The notes beneath the pieces are model-generated. The model did not search any database. It worked only from the letters and a program-made list of their open reading frames with translations, and was not told where the DNA came from. Below are positions 32,232-41,461 of a DNA stretch of 64,000 nt, in pieces. The stretch's first letter is position 1. The number at the start of each line of letters is the position of its first letter. The translations under genes were made by a program, and so were the position numbers. The stretch comes from Propionibacteriaceae bacterium UBA7704 (GTDB lineage Bacteria; Actinomycetota; Actinomycetes; Propionibacteriales; Propionibacteriaceae), in assembly GCA_002482525.1 (NCBI GenBank), contig DLGC01000024.1:1-64000 (forward strand), in the 5' to 3' direction.

Positions 32232-33374
32232 CTAGCGCACGCCCATCTGATCGGCGATCACGCGGGCGATCTGGCGGGCTGCCAGTGGACGGGCGGCGTT
32301 CGAGCTGGCCTGGGCTGCCGCGGCACGAGCCTGCGGATCTTCGATCCAGGTGCGCAACGTTTCGACGACCTCGCGCGGACGAGGTGCCCACACTCCGGCC
32401 TTCTGGTCAACGGCATATTGCACGTTGCCGTCCTCCTGACCGTCCAGGCGGGCATAGATCACCATCGGCAGACCGCAGATGAAGCCCTCGCTGATGGACC
32501 CAGGACCGGCTTTGGTGACCAACATGTCTGCTGCCGACATGAAGGCCGGCATTTCCTTGGTGAAGCCGTACAAGTGCACCGGAATGTTCCAGGCCACTCG
32601 ACTCAGGTCGGTTCGCAGTTCCTCGTTGCGCCCACAGATCACGACCAGCGACGCCGGTAGCCGGGCCTCGTTGATCGCCTTGACCACCCGTCGCACCGGC
32701 CCCATCCCGTCACCGCCGCTGACCATGAGGATCACCGGACGGTCATTCGCCCAGCCGTGGTCGGTGCGCCACTGCGCCCGATCGGGGATCGGGTTGTTGA
32801 AGGCGTCGGAGACCGGCAGCCCGATCACGCGCAGGTTCCCCTCCGCGATGCCGTATTCGATGGCCTTGCGCCGGGCCTCCTCGGTGGCCACCACGACCAG
32901 ATCGGCGCGTCGGTCGAACCAGAACGCGTGGGTGGAGACCAGATCGGTGACCACGGTGACATAGGGACGCGGCGCACGCCGCATGGCGCGCATGATCGTG
33001 GAGTTCACCAAAGGGTGCACCGAGACGATCAGATCGGCCGGATTCTCCCGCAGCAGGCGGTTGGTGGCGCGACGCACGTAGGGATAGGCCAGGGTGGAGA
33101 CAGCCTTGCTGCGGCCGCGGCCATCGGAGGCCCGCCACGACAATCCCCACGCCTTGGGGACCCGCGAGATCGGCGGGTACAACTCGGGGGCGAACTTCAG
33201 CGGACTCGGGTAGTACTCACGGAAGAAGTCGACCATGGTCGTATCGAAGCGACCAGGGAACTCCAACTCGAGCGCCTCGACCAGGGCTTCGGTTGCCGAA
33301 CGGTGGCCGCCGCCGGTGTCGGAAAACAGGAACAGCACGCGCCGCCTCGGGTCGGGCTGAGACCCTTCACTCAT
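32232..33374 (-). CDS. Diacylglycerol glucosyltransferase-like (GT28/MGDG synthase type)
   Basis: 380 residues from ATG at 33372-33374 with GGGAG upstream. The N-terminal block VLFLFSDTGGGHRSATEALV is that of MGDG synthases and processive diacylglycerol glucosyltransferases; the C-terminal donor site has VSGGDGMGPVRRVV, KAGPGSISEGFICGLPMVIY and QEDGNVQYAVDQKAGV. It should attach a sugar from a nucleotide donor to a membrane lipid at the cytoplasmic face. No lipid partner gene is adjacent. Confidence 0.85.
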   Translation of the reverse strand: MSEGSQPDPRRRVLFLFSDTGGGHRSATEALVEALELEFPGRFDTTMVDFFREYYPSPLKFAPELYPPISRVPKAWGLSWRASDGRGRSKAVSTLAYPYVRRATNRLLRENPADLIVSVHPLVNSTIMRAMRRAPRPYVTVVTDLVSTHAFWFDRRADLVVVATEEARRKAIEYGIAEGNLRVIGLPVSDAFNNPIPDRAQWRTDHGWANDRPVILMVSGGDGMGPVRRVVKAINEARLPASLVVICGRNEELRTDLSRVAWNIPVHLYGFTKEMPAFMSAADMLVTKAGPGSISEGFICGLPMVIYARLDGQEDGNVQYAVDQKAGVWAPRPREVVETLRTWIEDPQARAAAAQASSNAARPLAARQIARVIADQMGVR

Positions 33375-33453
33375 CTGTGACTCCCGCGGACACCGTGGTG
33401 GTGCTCCTGTCATCCCGCATGGCGGATCAGTCATCCAGCTATCGGCCCGAGCC

Positions 33454-34605
33454 TCAGGCTGTGAACTTCACCTTGGTCTTGTCACCGGGCAGTTCGACGA
33501 AGGTGCGCCCGGGGGCCATCTTCAACGGCGACCCGTCGCTGAGCGTGAACTGGAACGGCTCGTTGATCGCACCCTTCTTCCACGTACCCTGAACGTACTT
33601 GCCGCCGTGGGCGTAGTAGAAGCTCCCCGAGCCTTCGATCAGGTGGTAGATCGGCTCCGGATGGGCGCCCCCGGCCGAGATCTTGCCTTTGGTGTTGATG
33701 TGACCGTAGGTGATCGGGGCGAGAATGACGAGAATATTGTCGGTGGTGACTCGCTCCTTTCCCTGAAGGAGATGAGGACCCCACGGCATGCTGCGCTCGT
33801 AGGTCTGCTTCTTGTCGTTCCAGGTGTAGGACATCGTCCAGTTCATCTTCTGGGCCCAGGGCACTTTGACCTTGTTCGCCGGTGCTCCCGTTGCGGTGCT
33901 GGCCTCTGCCTCATTGGCCCAGGGGAAGTAGGCCTGCTGCGGTCCCTGCTTGAATCGCTTGGGAGCAGCCTGTGACAACTTGGCCGGATAACACATGACC
34001 GCTTTGTCGTAGATGCGGCCGCCCTTGTAGGTGAAGACATACTTCGAGTTGATGGAGTAGTAGCCCTTGGAGCGGCCGTGCGCGTAATCGATCGAGACGT
34101 AGTAGTCGGGGAATGACGTCATGTAGTCCATCACCCATCGGAAGGCGCCCGTGTCTCCGATCACGCCGGTGATCGGAGAGAACAGCGCCGCGTCCACCGG
34201 GCGCATTGACCGGATGGCCTGCACCGCGTCGGCGAACTTCGAATGGTAGATCGGCACCAAGCGGGTCCCGGCCTCACCGGACGGTAGCGACGAATAGCCG
34301 TCGTTCTCGACGAAAACGATGTCGGCCTCGTTGATGCCCTGCTGAACGAGCATGCCTTGGTGAATGTGTTCGCGCTCATTGTCAGCGACCTTGACGGCCA
34401 CCGCAGAATGCGCAGGGTCGTCGCCGGCGGCCAGCGGCACGCCCGTCAGCGGCCATCGCGGTGTGGTGTCGGCCGTCGGTGTGGGAGTGCTGGAGGCATC
34501 CGGCGCCACAGACTGTCCCGGCGGCTGGCTGCTGCAGCCCACAACCGCTACGCCGGCAGCTCCGATGGTGCCCAGCATGACCGTACGACGGCTGATCGAA
34601 TCCAT
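33454..34605 (-). CDS. DUF3048-type lipoprotein
   Basis: 383 residues from ATG at 34603-34605 with AAAGGA upstream. The signal DSISRRTVMLGTIGAAGVAV plus VGCSS carries a twin-arginine-like pair and a lipobox. After a Thr/Pro linker come PLTGVP, HSAVAVKVADN, QQGINEADIVFVE, TRLVPIYHSKF, IRSMRPVDAAL and, near the end, KKGAINEPFQFTLSDG. These are features of DUF3048 proteins such as YerB, whose role at the cell envelope is unknown. It is divergent from the TetR gene. Confidence 0.85.
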   Translation of the reverse strand: MDSISRRTVMLGTIGAAGVAVVGCSSQPPGQSVAPDASSTPTPTADTTPRWPLTGVPLAAGDDPAHSAVAVKVADNEREHIHQGMLVQQGINEADIVFVENDGYSSLPSGEAGTRLVPIYHSKFADAVQAIRSMRPVDAALFSPITGVIGDTGAFRWVMDYMTSFPDYYVSIDYAHGRSKGYYSINSKYVFTYKGGRIYDKAVMCYPAKLSQAAPKRFKQGPQQAYFPWANEAEASTATGAPANKVKVPWAQKMNWTMSYTWNDKKQTYERSMPWGPHLLQGKERVTTDNILVILAPITYGHINTKGKISAGGAHPEPIYHLIEGSGSFYYAHGGKYVQGTWKKGAINEPFQFTLSDGSPLKMAPGRTFVELPGDKTKVKFTA

Positions 34606-34803
34606 CTGGCGTCCTTTGTCTAGGCCCGACCGAACGATGTCGGCGAGCGAAACCATCGCAATCCTAGGGCCCCTTTCCAGTGAAGAAAAACGCCGGTTCG
34701 GCGAACGGGGTTACCGAAGTTTCTTCCCCGGTTGCGCGCCAGGCCATGCCGAAAGCTGATCGGCGTGTCAGGATGGGAGTCCCAGCCAACAATCGGAGGT
34801 TTT

Positions 34804-35493
34804 ATGACCAGCCGAGCAGAACGGCGCGAGATCACCCAGCGGGCGATTCTCGACGCGAGTAGCCGGCTTCTCGCGTCAGGCGGCCAAGAGGCGCTCACGG
34901 TGCGCGGATTGGCCAGAGAACTCAACCTGGTTCCATCCGCCCTGTATCGCTACGTCACCAGTCGCGAAGAACTGCTGAACATCTTGTTCCACCATGCCTA
35001 TAGCGACATGGCCGATTCGGTCGAGGCGGCATACGACGCAGTGCCTGCTGATGATCTACGCGGCCGGTGGCGGGCTTTCGCCTATGCCCTACGGGCTTGG
35101 AGTGTGGAGCACCCCCACGAGTGGGTTCTCATCAACGGCACCCCCCCACGGGACTACACGGTGCCGGCCAGTGAGACGATGACCTCAGGCATCCGCCTGC
35201 ACCGGCTGCTGGTGAAGCTCGGCGCAGATATCGAGGCATCGGGCCAGATGATCGAGTTGCCACCGGTGCCCGACACCATCGACCTGACCCAGATGCATGA
35301 GTTCTTGGAGTCGACCGGCGAGAAGATCAGCGTGGAGACGGTCGTGACCGGCGTCGCCGCCTGGCACATGCTCTCCGGCATCCTGTTCACCGAGCGCTTC
35401 GGGTTCTGGGGCAATGACATCATCGAACCGAATGCCTACTACGACTTGATCGTGGCAGCGAGCGAACGGTTGATCTTCGGCCCGGAGCACTAG
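34804..35493 (+). CDS. TetR/AcrR-family regulator
   Basis: 229 residues from ATG 34804 with GGAGG upstream. The N-terminal helix-turn-helix reads QRAILDASSRLLASGGQEAL, TVRGLARELNLVPSALYRYV. The C-terminal domain resembles TetR_C WHG-type regulators (WRAFAYALRAWSVEHPHEWV, LINGTPPRDY, GVAAWHMLSGILFTERFG). Ligand and targets are unknown. It faces the DUF3048 gene across 198 bases, so that gene is a natural candidate target. Confidence 0.88.
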   Translation: MTSRAERREITQRAILDASSRLLASGGQEALTVRGLARELNLVPSALYRYVTSREELLNILFHHAYSDMADSVEAAYDAVPADDLRGRWRAFAYALRAWSVEHPHEWVLINGTPPRDYTVPASETMTSGIRLHRLLVKLGADIEASGQMIELPPVPDTIDLTQMHEFLESTGEKISVETVVTGVAAWHMLSGILFTERFGFWGNDIIEPNAYYDLIVAASERLIFGPEH

Positions 35494-35792
35494 AGCTCGT
35501 AGTCGACGCAGACCCGCTCGGTGCGGGTCTGCGCGATGAACTGCGCCACGGCGACGTGATCGGGGTGGGTGGCATAGGCGTGCAGGGCAGCTGCGGTCTC
35601 GAATTCGGAGTACAGCACGAGGTCGAAGCTGTGCTCGAAGGGCGCTGTCGGGACGACGGCTTCCAGGCTGAGCATGCCCGGCACGGCACCCGCCAGGGCG
35701 TTGAGCCGGTCAGCGGCCAGCTTCAGGTTGGTGGCCTTGTCGGCGTCGGCCGCACGGTCGGCAAAGTTCCACATCACGATGTGCTTGATCAC
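35490..35792 (-). CDS. Dabb-family stress-responsive barrel protein
   Basis: 100 residues, MIKHIVMWNFADRAADADKA, LAGAVPGMLSLEAVVP, FDLVLYSEFETAAALHAYAT, HPDHVAVAQFIAQ. This is the dimeric alpha/beta-barrel (Dabb) family; members range from stress proteins to small enzymes. The ALxxYxxHPxH motif is clear. It overlaps the TetR stop by 4 bases at its own end and converges with it. It may be the last gene of the mshA-fprA-cytochrome b5 transcript. Confidence 0.88.
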   Translation of the reverse strand: MIKHIVMWNFADRAADADKATNLKLAADRLNALAGAVPGMLSLEAVVPTAPFEHSFDLVLYSEFETAAALHAYATHPDHVAVAQFIAQTRTERVCVDYEL

Positions 35793-35905
35793 TCGACCAG
35801 CCTAGGACCGGCGACCCGAACTCAGTGACCGCGGTCAGGTGGCGAAAGACCGGCGTGCTGCCGGTGCTGCCGGGCCCGCCGGCCTCAATCACCGAGAGGG
35901 AACGT

Positions 35906-36718
35906 TCAGCCGAGCGTGCCGATGTAGAAACCTGCCAAAACACTGTTGGGTCGGGCTTGGGTGCTGTGCTGCGCGTGGAAGGCGCTGGTGGCGTCGGTGC
36001 CACACAAGCTCAGGATGCGCGCGGGTCCACCGGGATGCTGACTGATCCAGGAGGTGACGTCGTAGACCTTGCCGTCGATCGCGGTCCAACATGACGACGC
36101 CGAGGCGTGCTGCTTCACCTGGGCCATGCTAAAGCTGGTGGCCGACGCTGTAGGGGTGGGACTGGCTGACGTCGAACTGGCCGGCGTCGAGGTGGCCGGC
36201 GTCGAGGTGGCGGGAGCGGCGCTGGGAGTGTCGGAGGCCGCGATCGTGCCCGCCCAGGCAGCCGTCGCGCCACTGTGCCCGACCAACACCGTCAGCACGA
36301 TGACGGCGGCGGCGAGCACCATCGCCGCCACACCGACGACTCTGGCCGCAATCGAGCGAGTCTGGGCCGCATCGGCCTTGCGCTGCAGCCAGAACCAGAG
36401 GGCTGACACCACGAAGGCGACCACGGCGATCGGCACCAGGATGCTGGCCAGCTGTTGATGCTGCTCGGGCAAGCCGACGCGCGCAGCCAGGGCTTCACCG
36501 GACTCCTTGGCCACCACAGCTGCTCCGACACCGGCTGCCATGGCGATCATGGTGAGCCACCCATACTGCTTTCGCCAGCGCGGCACGAAGAAGATGATGA
36601 TCAGCGCCACGGCCGCTATCGGCAGCAGCATGACAGCGGCGTGGACCACCAGCGGATGCACAGGCAGGCCGCCGATGGTGTCGAACAGGCCGGATTCCAA
36701 CGGGAGCATTCGAAACAT
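35906..36718 (-). CDS. DUF2231 membrane domain fused to cytochrome b5 domain
   Basis: 270 residues. Residues 1-150 hold four membrane segments with LPVHPLVVHAAVMLLP, the DUF2231 signature. A Thr/Ser/Pro/Ala linker (about 160-195) leads to a cytochrome b5 domain at about 196-270: DGKVYDVTSWISQHPGG, then CGTDATSAFHAQHS. The likely heme ligands are His 228 (HPGG) and His 251 (QHS), spaced nearly as in classic b5. The b5 domain is probably outside the membrane. It lies 83 bases downstream of fprA on the same strand, so a redox partnership is plausible but unproven. Confidence 0.82.
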   Translation of the reverse strand: MFRMLPLESGLFDTIGGLPVHPLVVHAAVMLLPIAAVALIIIFFVPRWRKQYGWLTMIAMAAGVGAAVVAKESGEALAARVGLPEQHQQLASILVPIAVVAFVVSALWFWLQRKADAAQTRSIAARVVGVAAMVLAAAVIVLTVLVGHSGATAAWAGTIAASDTPSAAPATSTPATSTPASSTSASPTPTASATSFSMAQVKQHASASSCWTAIDGKVYDVTSWISQHPGGPARILSLCGTDATSAFHAQHSTQARPNSVLAGFYIGTLG

Positions 36719-36801
36719 ACTTGCACACTAAATCACCGGCTCAGGGGTGCGCCTCAAAGGAGGCTTAAATGCTTAACTGATCGTGCTCCTGAATCGTGGA
36801 C

Positions 36802-38106
36802 TCAGCCGACGGCTTCTTCCTGTTCGGCAAAGACCAGATCCAGCAGGTCGTGCCAGGCCTCGATCTTGGTGCGCTCGCGACCACGCAGATCGCCGCGCGC
36901 GATCTCGGCCTCATCGATGCGACGCCAGTCGGCCAGCGAACTCGCCTTGATGCCGCGCTCAACCAACAGTTCCTCCGGGTCAGCCAAGACCCGCTGCGGC
37001 ATCTGCTGCAGATCTGCGACCAGATGCGCCACGGTTTCGGCAGAATCCTTGCGGTTCGCACCGATCAGGCCACTGGGTCCCCGCTTGATCCAGCCGGTGA
37101 CGTACTCGCCGGGACGGCTACTGCCGTCTTCCTCAGTGACCCGACCCTCCAGATTCGGAATGCGGCCATCGGCAAAGGGAACGCCCGGCAACGGGTTGCC
37201 GAAATAGCCGATCGAGCGCAGCACCAAGTCGGCAGGGACCTCGAAGCGTGAGCCGTCCAGATTCGACTCGAATTCCACGCCGGTCACGCCCTCGACGCCC
37301 TTGATCGCCACCGGGCGGTGATTGAACACCAGATGCAGGTGCCGCTTGCCCTGCTTGGGCTCGGCGATAGCAGCCGCAATGGACTCCACATTCGACCGCG
37401 CCTTGCGGTCCAGGAGGTCCACATCGATGGCGGTCAGGTCGGCACCGACCAGTTCGGTGTCCACGCCGTCCAACTCGAGCAGCTCGCGCAACTCCTTGTT
37501 GGTGAATGAGGCATTCTCCGGACCGCGACGACCCACCAGCCAGACACTCTCCACGTGGGTGCGTCGCAGCTCGGCCAGCACGGACTCCGGCATATCGGTG
37601 ACGCTGAGTTCCTCGGGGTCCTTCAGCAGAATGCGGGTCACGTCCACAGCGACATTGCCGACCCCGACGACCACCGCATTGCGAACCGTGTCGAGATCCT
37701 GGGCGTGTGCATCAGGGTGGCCGGAATACCAGGAGACGAACTCCCGCGCGGAGCGGCTGCCGTCCAACTCGGTCTCACCCGGGATACCCAGCTTGCGGTC
37801 GTTCTCCGAGCCGTAGGCGTAGATCACCGCGTCGTAGCACTCCAACAACTGGGCCGGACGCACCTGAGTGCCCACCTCGACCAGACCGAAGTAGCGCACA
37901 TGGGGCGAATCGAATGCCGCAGCCAAGGTCTTGGCGACCGACTTGACGCTCTCGTGGTCGGGTGCGACGCCGTAGCGCAGCAGGCCGAAAGGAGTGGGCA
38001 GTCGATCATAGATATCGACAGCCACCTCGACGTCGGTCTGGGTTGCCAACTGCCCGGCGGCGTACAGGCCGGACGGCCCGGCTCCCACGATTGCTACTCT
38101 GCGCAT
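36802..38106 (-). CDS. fprA: Ferredoxin/flavodoxin-NADP+ reductase, FprA type
   Basis: 434 residues from ATG at 38104-38106, with GAGGAG upstream; an in-frame ATG at 38133 is an alternative. It is like adrenodoxin reductase: RRVAIVGAGPSGLYAAGQL (FAD), DIYDRLPTPFGLLRYGVAPD, VVVGVGNVAVDVTRILL (NADP), then VWLVGRRGPENASFTNKELR and SGLIGANRKDSAETVAHLVAD. The enzyme moves electrons between NADPH and a ferredoxin. No ferredoxin gene is in the window; the neighbouring b5 protein is a possible alternative partner. Confidence 0.93.
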   Translation of the reverse strand: MRRVAIVGAGPSGLYAAGQLATQTDVEVAVDIYDRLPTPFGLLRYGVAPDHESVKSVAKTLAAAFDSPHVRYFGLVEVGTQVRPAQLLECYDAVIYAYGSENDRKLGIPGETELDGSRSAREFVSWYSGHPDAHAQDLDTVRNAVVVGVGNVAVDVTRILLKDPEELSVTDMPESVLAELRRTHVESVWLVGRRGPENASFTNKELRELLELDGVDTELVGADLTAIDVDLLDRKARSNVESIAAAIAEPKQGKRHLHLVFNHRPVAIKGVEGVTGVEFESNLDGSRFEVPADLVLRSIGYFGNPLPGVPFADGRIPNLEGRVTEEDGSSRPGEYVTGWIKRGPSGLIGANRKDSAETVAHLVADLQQMPQRVLADPEELLVERGIKASSLADWRRIDEAEIARGDLRGRERTKIEAWHDLLDLVFAEQEEAVG

Positions 38107-38175
38107 TCTCGGCTCCTCTGGGGTCATGGCCATGATTCTGGCAATTCTGCGAGCGTCACGGTGCCTATTCCGCGA

Positions 38176-38886
38176 TCAAGTACGAAACAACCACACCCCG
38201 GTGTTGATGGATTGATGCTGACCGCCGACATGCACGATCTCGTCAGCGACCACCCTGAACTGACTGGGATAGCAGTGCAATGCCGCGAGCAGACGATCCC
38301 GCTGCTCGGGATGATCCAGCCATTGCGCGCCGTCGACGGGCACCACTTCAGGAGACAGCAGCTCGAACCGCGGCACGCCAGCGGCCTGGGCGGCGGCCCG
38401 AGCGATCCGATGGCAGGCCACATGATCGGGGTGGTGGTAGCCTCCGACGGCGTCATAGCTGACCAGGGCCTGCGCGTCGAACCGGCGCAGCAGTTCCACC
38501 AGATCCGCGGCCGCCTGCGCCACCGGCGCGCTGCTGAGGCAGTCGGGAGCAGCCTGGGCGGCAGGCCCGGCGACGCCGGGCCGAATCCAACGCATCCCCG
38601 AATCGGTGTAGCGACGCTCACCGCCCAGCCACGCGTCGACCGTGACGCCGAGGACGGCCAAAGCCGCCGACCGTTCGCGCTCGCGGTGAGCGACCAGATC
38701 GGAGCCCACGTCGACGCCGGAAACCACACCACCCTGCTCACCGCGGGTTGCGGTGACTACCGCGACCCGGCGTCCGGCGGCAGCCAGGGCGGCCAGCAGA
38801 GCTCCGCCGCTCAGCGTCTCGTCATCGGGATGGGCATGGAAGAACACCACCGATTCGGCATTCATGAGCTGCCCTGCCGCGTTCAT
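38176..38886 (-). CDS. mshB: PIG-L/MshB-type deacetylase
   Basis: 236 residues from ATG at 38884-38886, which overlaps the mshA stop as ATGA. It has the LmbE/PIG-L metal motif VFFHAHPDDETLSGGALLA and SYDAVGGYHHPDHVACHRIA. MshB removes the acetyl group from GlcNAc-inositol in mycothiol synthesis. It is about 60 residues shorter than well-studied MshB proteins, lacking part of the C-terminus, so it could instead be the related Mca or another PIG-L enzyme; coupling to mshA makes MshB the best guess. Confidence 0.72.
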   Translation of the reverse strand: MNAAGQLMNAESVVFFHAHPDDETLSGGALLAALAAAGRRVAVVTATRGEQGGVVSGVDVGSDLVAHRERERSAALAVLGVTVDAWLGGERRYTDSGMRWIRPGVAGPAAQAAPDCLSSAPVAQAAADLVELLRRFDAQALVSYDAVGGYHHPDHVACHRIARAAAQAAGVPRFELLSPEVVPVDGAQWLDHPEQRDRLLAALHCYPSQFRVVADEIVHVGGQHQSINTGVWLFRT

Positions 38887-40127
38887 GGCCGCGGTTCGGT
38901 CAGCTCGGCATAACAGGCGGCCAATCGACGCGCCGTCCACACCCAGTCGAAGTGACGCGCATATACCCGCGCCACCGTACCGAGCCTGGACAGCGTGACC
39001 GGATCAGCCAGCAATGTCTGCAACACCGCGGTCCACGCCAGCGGATCGCGGGATTCCACCAGGTAGCCGGTTTCGCCGTGCGCCACGGCCTCACGCAGGC
39101 CCCCGGCACAGGCGGCGACCACCGGCACACCGCTGGATTGTGCCTCCAGGGCGATCAAGCCGAAGGTCTCTGAGTGGGACGGCACCAAGGCCAGCCGGGA
39201 ACTGCGCAGCAGGTGGGCCAACTCCGGTCTCGACAGCGGGCCGCAGAAGTCGACGTCATCGGCCAGTCCGGCCTCGTCGACCAACCGGCGCAACTGGGCA
39301 GGGTAGTCGGCGAAATCCTGCGAAGCGTCACCGGCCACCACCAGCCTGGGCCGCAGCTGCGGGTCGAGGCCGGCCAGTGCGGTGATCGCCAGGTCCGCGC
39401 CTTTCAGCGGCTGCAGGCGTCCGGCGAAGGCGAGGAAGCCGTTGGACCCGACACCACCGGGCGGCCGCCAGGAAGGCTCGCCCGGACGCAGCGGCCGGAA
39501 CAGCTCGTGATCCACCCCCGGGCTGATGATGCGCACGCGCTGCGGATCGGCGCCACAGCGTTCGATCACAGTGCGGGCCTCCGCCGCTGAGATGGCGACC
39601 ACAGCGTCGGAACGACGAGCCACCAAGGCTTCGCCCGGGACCCGGCGTGGCGACTCGGCAGGTTCGCCGGCGTCCAGCGCGGCGCCGGGCAGGGCCGCCA
39701 CCGAGTGAAAGCTCTGGACGTGCCGGACGCCAGCAGCGGCAGCCACCGGCAACGCTGCTACTCCCGACATCCAGTGATGGGAGTGGTAGACGTCGTAGGG
39801 GCCCAGCTCGGCCAGCCCCGCGCTGAACTGGTCGATGTGGTCGTCGATGAGGCTCTTGGGCAGCGGGGCGGGCGGTCCGGCATCGAGGTGGCGCAGGATC
39901 ACCCCCGGCACGAGTTCCCGACAGGCCTCGTCGGTGGGCGAACTGCGGCGGGTGACCAGTTCCACGTGATGGCCCAGCCGCGCCAGCGCGAACGCCTCGG
40001 CGAGCTCGACCACGTTCATTCCGCCGGCATCGCCGGTACCCGGCGAACTCGTCGGCGAGGTGTGCATCGAGACGAAACACACCCGCAGTACGCCTGATCG
40101 GTCGGGGTTCGTGAGTGGGGTGCGCAC
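38883..40127 (-). CDS. mshA: D-inositol-3-phosphate glycosyltransferase MshA
   Basis: 414 residues from GTG. The N-terminal FVSMHTSPTSSPGTGDAGGM, then NVVELAEAF, is the diagnostic start of MshA, followed by the GT4 donor domain (LAFAGRLQPLKGADLAI, LVPSHSETFGLIALEAQSSG). It joins GlcNAc from UDP-GlcNAc to inositol 3-phosphate, the first committed step to mycothiol, the main thiol of actinobacteria. First gene of the mshA-mshB-fprA line. Confidence 0.92.
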   Translation of the reverse strand: MRTPLTNPDRSGVLRVCFVSMHTSPTSSPGTGDAGGMNVVELAEAFALARLGHHVELVTRRSSPTDEACRELVPGVILRHLDAGPPAPLPKSLIDDHIDQFSAGLAELGPYDVYHSHHWMSGVAALPVAAAAGVRHVQSFHSVAALPGAALDAGEPAESPRRVPGEALVARRSDAVVAISAAEARTVIERCGADPQRVRIISPGVDHELFRPLRPGEPSWRPPGGVGSNGFLAFAGRLQPLKGADLAITALAGLDPQLRPRLVVAGDASQDFADYPAQLRRLVDEAGLADDVDFCGPLSRPELAHLLRSSRLALVPSHSETFGLIALEAQSSGVPVVAACAGGLREAVAHGETGYLVESRDPLAWTAVLQTLLADPVTLSRLGTVARVYARHFDWVWTARRLAACYAELTEPRP

Positions 40128-40195
40128 GCGGCGAGCTTAGTCGGGCACCTCCACACCGCCGGGCGGCGCTCGTTGAATCGTGAAAGAATCCCTCG

Positions 40196-41461
40196 GTGAG
40201 CACCCCACCCCTGGCCCCGACGACGGCCGGGAACGAACGCCACGGGCTCTTTCTGGTGATTCTGGCCGGGCTCGGCATGGTCGGCCCGTTCTCCATCGAC
40301 ACCATGTTCCCGGCTTTCGCCCAGCTCTCCGCCGAGTGGGGTGTCTCCGAATTCGCACTGCAACAGGTGATCAGCGTCTACATGCTCACCTTCGCAGTGA
40401 TGAGCCTGGTGCACGGCCCGCTGTCCGACGCCCTGGGCCGCAAGCCGGTGATCATCGCCGGAACCATCGTCTTCATCGCCGCTTCGGTGGGCTGCGCGCT
40501 GTCTCCGAGCCTGGGGGTGCTGCTGGTGTTCCGGGCTCTCCAGGGCATCAGTGCCGGTGCTGGGGTGATCATCAGCCGCGCCATGGTGCGCGATGTCTTC
40601 AGCGACGCGCAGGCCCAGCGCACCATGAGCCATATCGCCATGATCTTCGGATTGGCACCAGCGGTGGCTCCCGTGGTCGGCGGCGCACTGCTGGTGTTCG
40701 GCAGCTGGCGTTGGATCTTCTGGTTCCTGGTCGCGGTCGGTTTCGTCATCCTGATCCTGGTGGTGTTCTTCCTTGCCGAGACCCACCCCGAATCACGGCG
40801 CACTGCGTTTCGGCCACGGCCACTGGTGGCCGGGCTGATCAGCGTGATGCGCGACCCGGGCGGACGGCGGCTGGCCTTCACCGCGCAGCTCAATATGGGC
40901 GCCATGTTCCTCTACATCTCGGCTGCGGCTCTGGTGATCGGGACCCTGCTCGGCTTGGGCGAGGGCGACTTCTGGATCCTGTTCGTGCCGATGATCTCCG
41001 GCATGGTGTTGGGATCGTGGGCGAGCAGTCATCTGGCCGGACGCATCAGTCCCGTGCGCCAGGCCAGCATCGGCTATGTGATCAGCCTGAGTGCCGGCGT
41101 GGTGAATCTGGCGCTCAGCCTGATCCCTGGCACCCAGGGGTTGCCGTGGCCGATCGTGGCGCTGCCTGTGCTCACCTTCGGGCTGGGCCTGACCTTCCCG
41201 GTGGTGACGCTGGCCATGCTCGACCTCTTTCCCGACACCCGCGGCGCTGCATCGTCGGTGCAGAATTTCGTCACGCTGTTGGGCAATGCCGCCATCTCCG
41301 GAATCGTGGCGCCGCTCTTGGCATTTTCCTTCACCGGGCTCGCGGCCGGCTCGTTGGTCCTGATGGGACTGAGTGGACTGCTGTGGCGCCGTCACATCGC
41401 CCTGGTCCGCATCACGGAACGCGACGCCAGCCAGGCGGCCGGCTACGAGCCGTTCGATTGA
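40196..41461 (+). CDS. Bcr/CflA-type MFS drug exporter
   Basis: 421 residues from GTG, twelve predicted membrane segments. The start LGMVGPFSIDTMFPAFAQLS and the loop GPLSDALGRKPVIIAG are those of the 12-spanner Bcr/CflA drug:proton antiporters; ALQGISAGAGVIISRAMVRD is the motif-C-like region. The substrate is unknown. It is followed by repeat element A, whose hairpin can end its transcript. Confidence 0.9.
   Translation: MSTPPLAPTTAGNERHGLFLVILAGLGMVGPFSIDTMFPAFAQLSAEWGVSEFALQQVISVYMLTFAVMSLVHGPLSDALGRKPVIIAGTIVFIAASVGCALSPSLGVLLVFRALQGISAGAGVIISRAMVRDVFSDAQAQRTMSHIAMIFGLAPAVAPVVGGALLVFGSWRWIFWFLVAVGFVILILVVFFLAETHPESRRTAFRPRPLVAGLISVMRDPGGRRLAFTAQLNMGAMFLYISAAALVIGTLLGLGEGDFWILFVPMISGMVLGSWASSHLAGRISPVRQASIGYVISLSAGVVNLALSLIPGTQGLPWPIVALPVLTFGLGLTFPVVTLAMLDLFPDTRGAASSVQNFVTLLGNAAISGIVAPLLAFSFTGLAAGSLVLMGLSGLLWRRHIALVRITERDASQAAGYEPFD

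Noticed and set aside
36170..36220. Short tandem repeat as a possible CRISPR or VNTR
   Set aside because: It encodes the Thr/Ser/Pro/Ala linker of the cytochrome b5 fusion; a codon-level low-complexity repeat without spacers.
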